NCBI GenBank assembly: GCA_944389495.1
Contig: CALXMN010000003.1
Coordinates: 74,862 to 138,861, forward strand
Reading direction: 5' to 3'
From: an uncultured Alphaproteobacteria bacterium
GTDB taxonomy: Bacteria > Pseudomonadota > Alphaproteobacteria > Rs-D84
Length of the DNA stretch: 64,000 nt
Shown here: piece by piece, positions 62,349 through 64,000 of the stretch
Numbering within the stretch: the stretch's first letter is position 1
How the letters are laid out: every line of letters begins with the position of its first letter
Position numbers and translations under genes: made by a program
The notes under the pieces: generated by a model
What the model saw: only the letters and a program-made list of their open reading frames with translations
What the model was told of the DNA's origin: nothing
Databases searched by the model: none

Positions 62349-62852
62349 TTATTTTTTAAATTTTGGGAATAACAATGGTGTTCTTTTTTTATATTCAATA
62401 TATTCATCTTTAAAATCTTTATATAACCTTGGTTCTTCATATTTCTTTATATGCCATAACATATAAGAAACAAACAACACCGGCACAATTAATGCAGACA
62501 ATGACCCCAGCACCAACGCCAGGCCAAAATAAAACATAACCGTTCCAAACAACATTGGATTACGCGTATATTTATACGGCCCCACAGTAATAAGTTTTTT
62601 TGTACGTTCACCAAGTGCAATATTAAATCCATCTGTGGGACAACCACGTCCAATTTTTATCATATCAATGTTTGACCAGATCATAAAAACGCTACCCACC
62701 AACATAAGCCCCAGGCCAACAATATTTATCAAGAACGAATTAATTGGCACCACTAATTTAACCGAAACCGCATACATCAATCCAGGTATAACAACCAAGA
62801 ACAATAAAATCCCAACAAAATATCCAAATATATTTTTTATACCAGATTTCAT
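62349..62852 (-). CDS. Isoprenylcysteine carboxylmethyltransferase-family membrane protein
   Basis: 167 residues with four hydrophobic segments. The family core is LITVGPYKYTRNPMLFGTVMFYFGLAL and WHIKKYEEPRLYKDFKDEYIEYKKRTP at the C-terminus (SAM-binding NP and EE motifs). Bacterial members methylate lipids or other small substrates in the membrane; the substrate is unknown here. GATGGG upstream fits the ATG. Confidence 0.85.
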   Translation of the reverse strand: MKSGIKNIFGYFVGILLFLVVIPGLMYAVSVKLVVPINSFLINIVGLGLMLVGSVFMIWSNIDMIKIGRGCPTDGFNIALGERTKKLITVGPYKYTRNPMLFGTVMFYFGLALVLGSLSALIVPVLFVSYMLWHIKKYEEPRLYKDFKDEYIEYKKRTPLLFPKFKK

Positions 62853-62874
62853 TATTTTCCCATCTAAGAAAACA

Positions 62875-63135
62875 CTATCTGCTATTTTTCTTATCAGATA
62901 ATTCTGCCTGTAATTTTTGCAATTTAATTTGAACGGCGCGCATTATTTTTTTATTCATACCGCTGCGCGCCATTGTTTTTCTAAGCGCTTCTACCCGATG
63001 TAAAATTGCAAAGGCACCGGCAAGTTTTGCGCGTGATTCCAGCGTGGCAACCCGCGCCAACAACTGGTTCCAGTTCAATTCTGTTGTATTTTCAGGACGA
63101 TTAAAAATTTTTTCTTCGTTACGTTTTTCGTTCAT
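62875..63135 (-). CDS. Small helical protein, 86 aa, unknown
   Basis: Basic, largely helical (NWNQLLARVATLESRAKLAGAF, then HRVEALRKTMAR and VQIKLQKLQAELSDKKNSR). No signal peptide. It starts three bases after the LysM gene ends, suggesting coupling. Family not recognised. Confidence 0.55.
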   Translation of the reverse strand: MNEKRNEEKIFNRPENTTELNWNQLLARVATLESRAKLAGAFAILHRVEALRKTMARSGMNKKIMRAVQIKLQKLQAELSDKKNSR

Positions 63136-63138
63136 ATT

Positions 63139-64000
63139 TTATTTTTCCCCCGCAGATACCGGAATTTGCAAATTCTGGTTTGGATATATCAGGTTTGGAT
63201 TTTCGATATTATTACGATCCGCGATTATACTGAATAACACACCACGCCGCAGAAAATTACGGGCAATAATCCACAAACAATCCCCACGACGCACAGTATA
63301 ATACGTATCGTCATCGCCGGTCATTTTTGGCATAACAAACTTATGCGCCACCTCTGCAATTGCGCGTCCATCGCCATCGTGCAGTCGAACGGTTAATTTA
63401 TACTCCTTACCTGGGGTTAAATCACCAACATCCGCCCCCAGTCCAAAATGCTTGTGATCTGAAACGCGTGCGAACCCCAAATATTCATCATCCAGCGACA
63501 AAGACACACGTAAACGCGGCAAAGAATCCCCCGTTACCACGATACGTCCTGTATCCAAATAATCGATTTTCGACACCACCAAATCGCCATCAACCAACAT
63601 AACTGGCGCCTGCAACAACGTACTGCCGTCCTCTGTCATCAGCAAAGACACAGAATTTTGATATCCGTGTGGCGAAACATAAACAAACACATTTTCTTCG
63701 GATTTAACATTACCTTCGACGCCCAGCAATGAAATTGTATAATTTCCAGCATCCAGTTTTTTGACCGGCGAATAAACGAACTCGCCATTTTTATCTGTGC
63801 GTTCTGTTGCGACAATATCGCCATTTACAACAATTGATATACTTTTGTTCGGTCCCCAGCGTCCTGCGACAACGATGGTCCCCTGGGGTTCTATACGAAC
63901 TATATCAAATGTTGGGACGGAAACCTGTTCTATTGTTTCCGCGACAATTCCCGATTTTTCCACGGGCGGCACAACGACAACCGTCTGCACAGGCCCGTGA
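63139..64000 (-). CDS. LysM-domain envelope protein, C-terminal part
   Basis: At least 286 codons; the 5' end lies beyond the right edge. The middle has immunoglobulin-like beta repeats (GTIVVAGRWGPNKSISIVVNGD, GRIVVTGDSLPRLRVSLSLDDE). The last 55 residues are a LysM domain (YYTVRRGDCLWIIARNFLRRG...NLIYPNQNLQIP), which binds peptidoglycan. Beta repeats ahead of LysM suggest a surface or periplasmic wall-bound protein. Confidence 0.85.
   Translation of the reverse strand, partial: HGPVQTVVVVPPVEKSGIVAETIEQVSVPTFDIVRIEPQGTIVVAGRWGPNKSISIVVNGDIVATERTDKNGEFVYSPVKKLDAGNYTISLLGVEGNVKSEENVFVYVSPHGYQNSVSLLMTEDGSTLLQAPVMLVDGDLVVSKIDYLDTGRIVVTGDSLPRLRVSLSLDDEYLGFARVSDHKHFGLGADVGDLTPGKEYKLTVRLHDGDGRAIAEVAHKFVMPKMTGDDDTYYTVRRGDCLWIIARNFLRRGVLFSIIADRNNIENPNLIYPNQNLQIPVSAGEK

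Overview
The window looks like a chromosomal segment of a small-genome, probably host- or gut-associated, uncultured alphaproteobacterium. Alphaproteobacterial markers are a cell-cycle regulator of the TrcR/DUF1013 family beside rpoD, a DUF2155 protein, and a circularly permuted two-piece tmRNA gene. Rubrerythrin, a 1-Cys-type peroxiredoxin, glutamate dehydrogenase and many secreted Cys-rich proteins suggest an anaerobic or microaerophilic host-associated life, but that is inference. No rRNA, CRISPR array, transposase or prophage structural gene is visible.

Layout. 1-2300: an alpha/beta-hydrolase start, a HI0933-type flavoprotein, and two small secreted Cys proteins behind a hairpin-rich leader. 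2300-6000: a block of dispersed GTCATTGCGAG-type repeats, then an AT-rich stand-alone restriction-methylation enzyme. 6000-13100: a 2261-residue secreted Cys-rich repeat protein and a tRNA(CAT). 13100-21400: Pif1-like helicase, an operon (protease-less Lon, tsaB, rimI, unknown), permuted tmRNA, a duplicated obgE start, obgE, rubrerythrin. 21400-26000: secreted and lipoprotein genes, tRNA-Arg, a structured RNA candidate leading into a membrane-anchored RecB-like nuclease, and a phosphotransferase-like protein lacking its catalytic Asp. 26000-35900: prfB with the programmed +1 frameshift, glycosyltransferase, Tat-exported amidase, tRNA-Ser(CGA), a two-gene DUF488/dual-OB-like cassette flanked by direct repeats of the tRNA end, an alkyltransferase-like protein, peroxiredoxin, an HU/IHF protein and a fused accD-accA. 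35900-46000: small unknown genes, a candidate structured RNA, tRNA-Ser(GCT), cysS, trcR, rpoD, glycosyltransferase, a secreted protein and a membrane coiled-coil protein. 46000-55900: DNA repair genes (addA split into helicase and nuclease, recN, xseA), two papain/transglutaminase-like paralogues, tsaD, a DUF1460 lipoprotein, DUF2155. 55900-64000: a leaderless AbiEii-like nucleotidyltransferase plus phosphoesterase operon, an rpsP-rimM-trmD-rplS operon with two extra small Cys-containing genes, gdhA, tRNA-Gly with a glycosyltransferase stump, a methyltransferase and a LysM protein.

The housekeeping content (translation factors, tRNA modification, fatty-acid synthesis, repair) is ordinary. The unusual signals are at the edges: tRNA-linked cassettes, two defence-like operons, hairpin-plus-U-tract leaders in front of accessory genes, at least two candidate structured RNAs, and remodelled core genes (Lon without peptidase, split AddA, AccD-AccA fusion, Obg 5' duplication).
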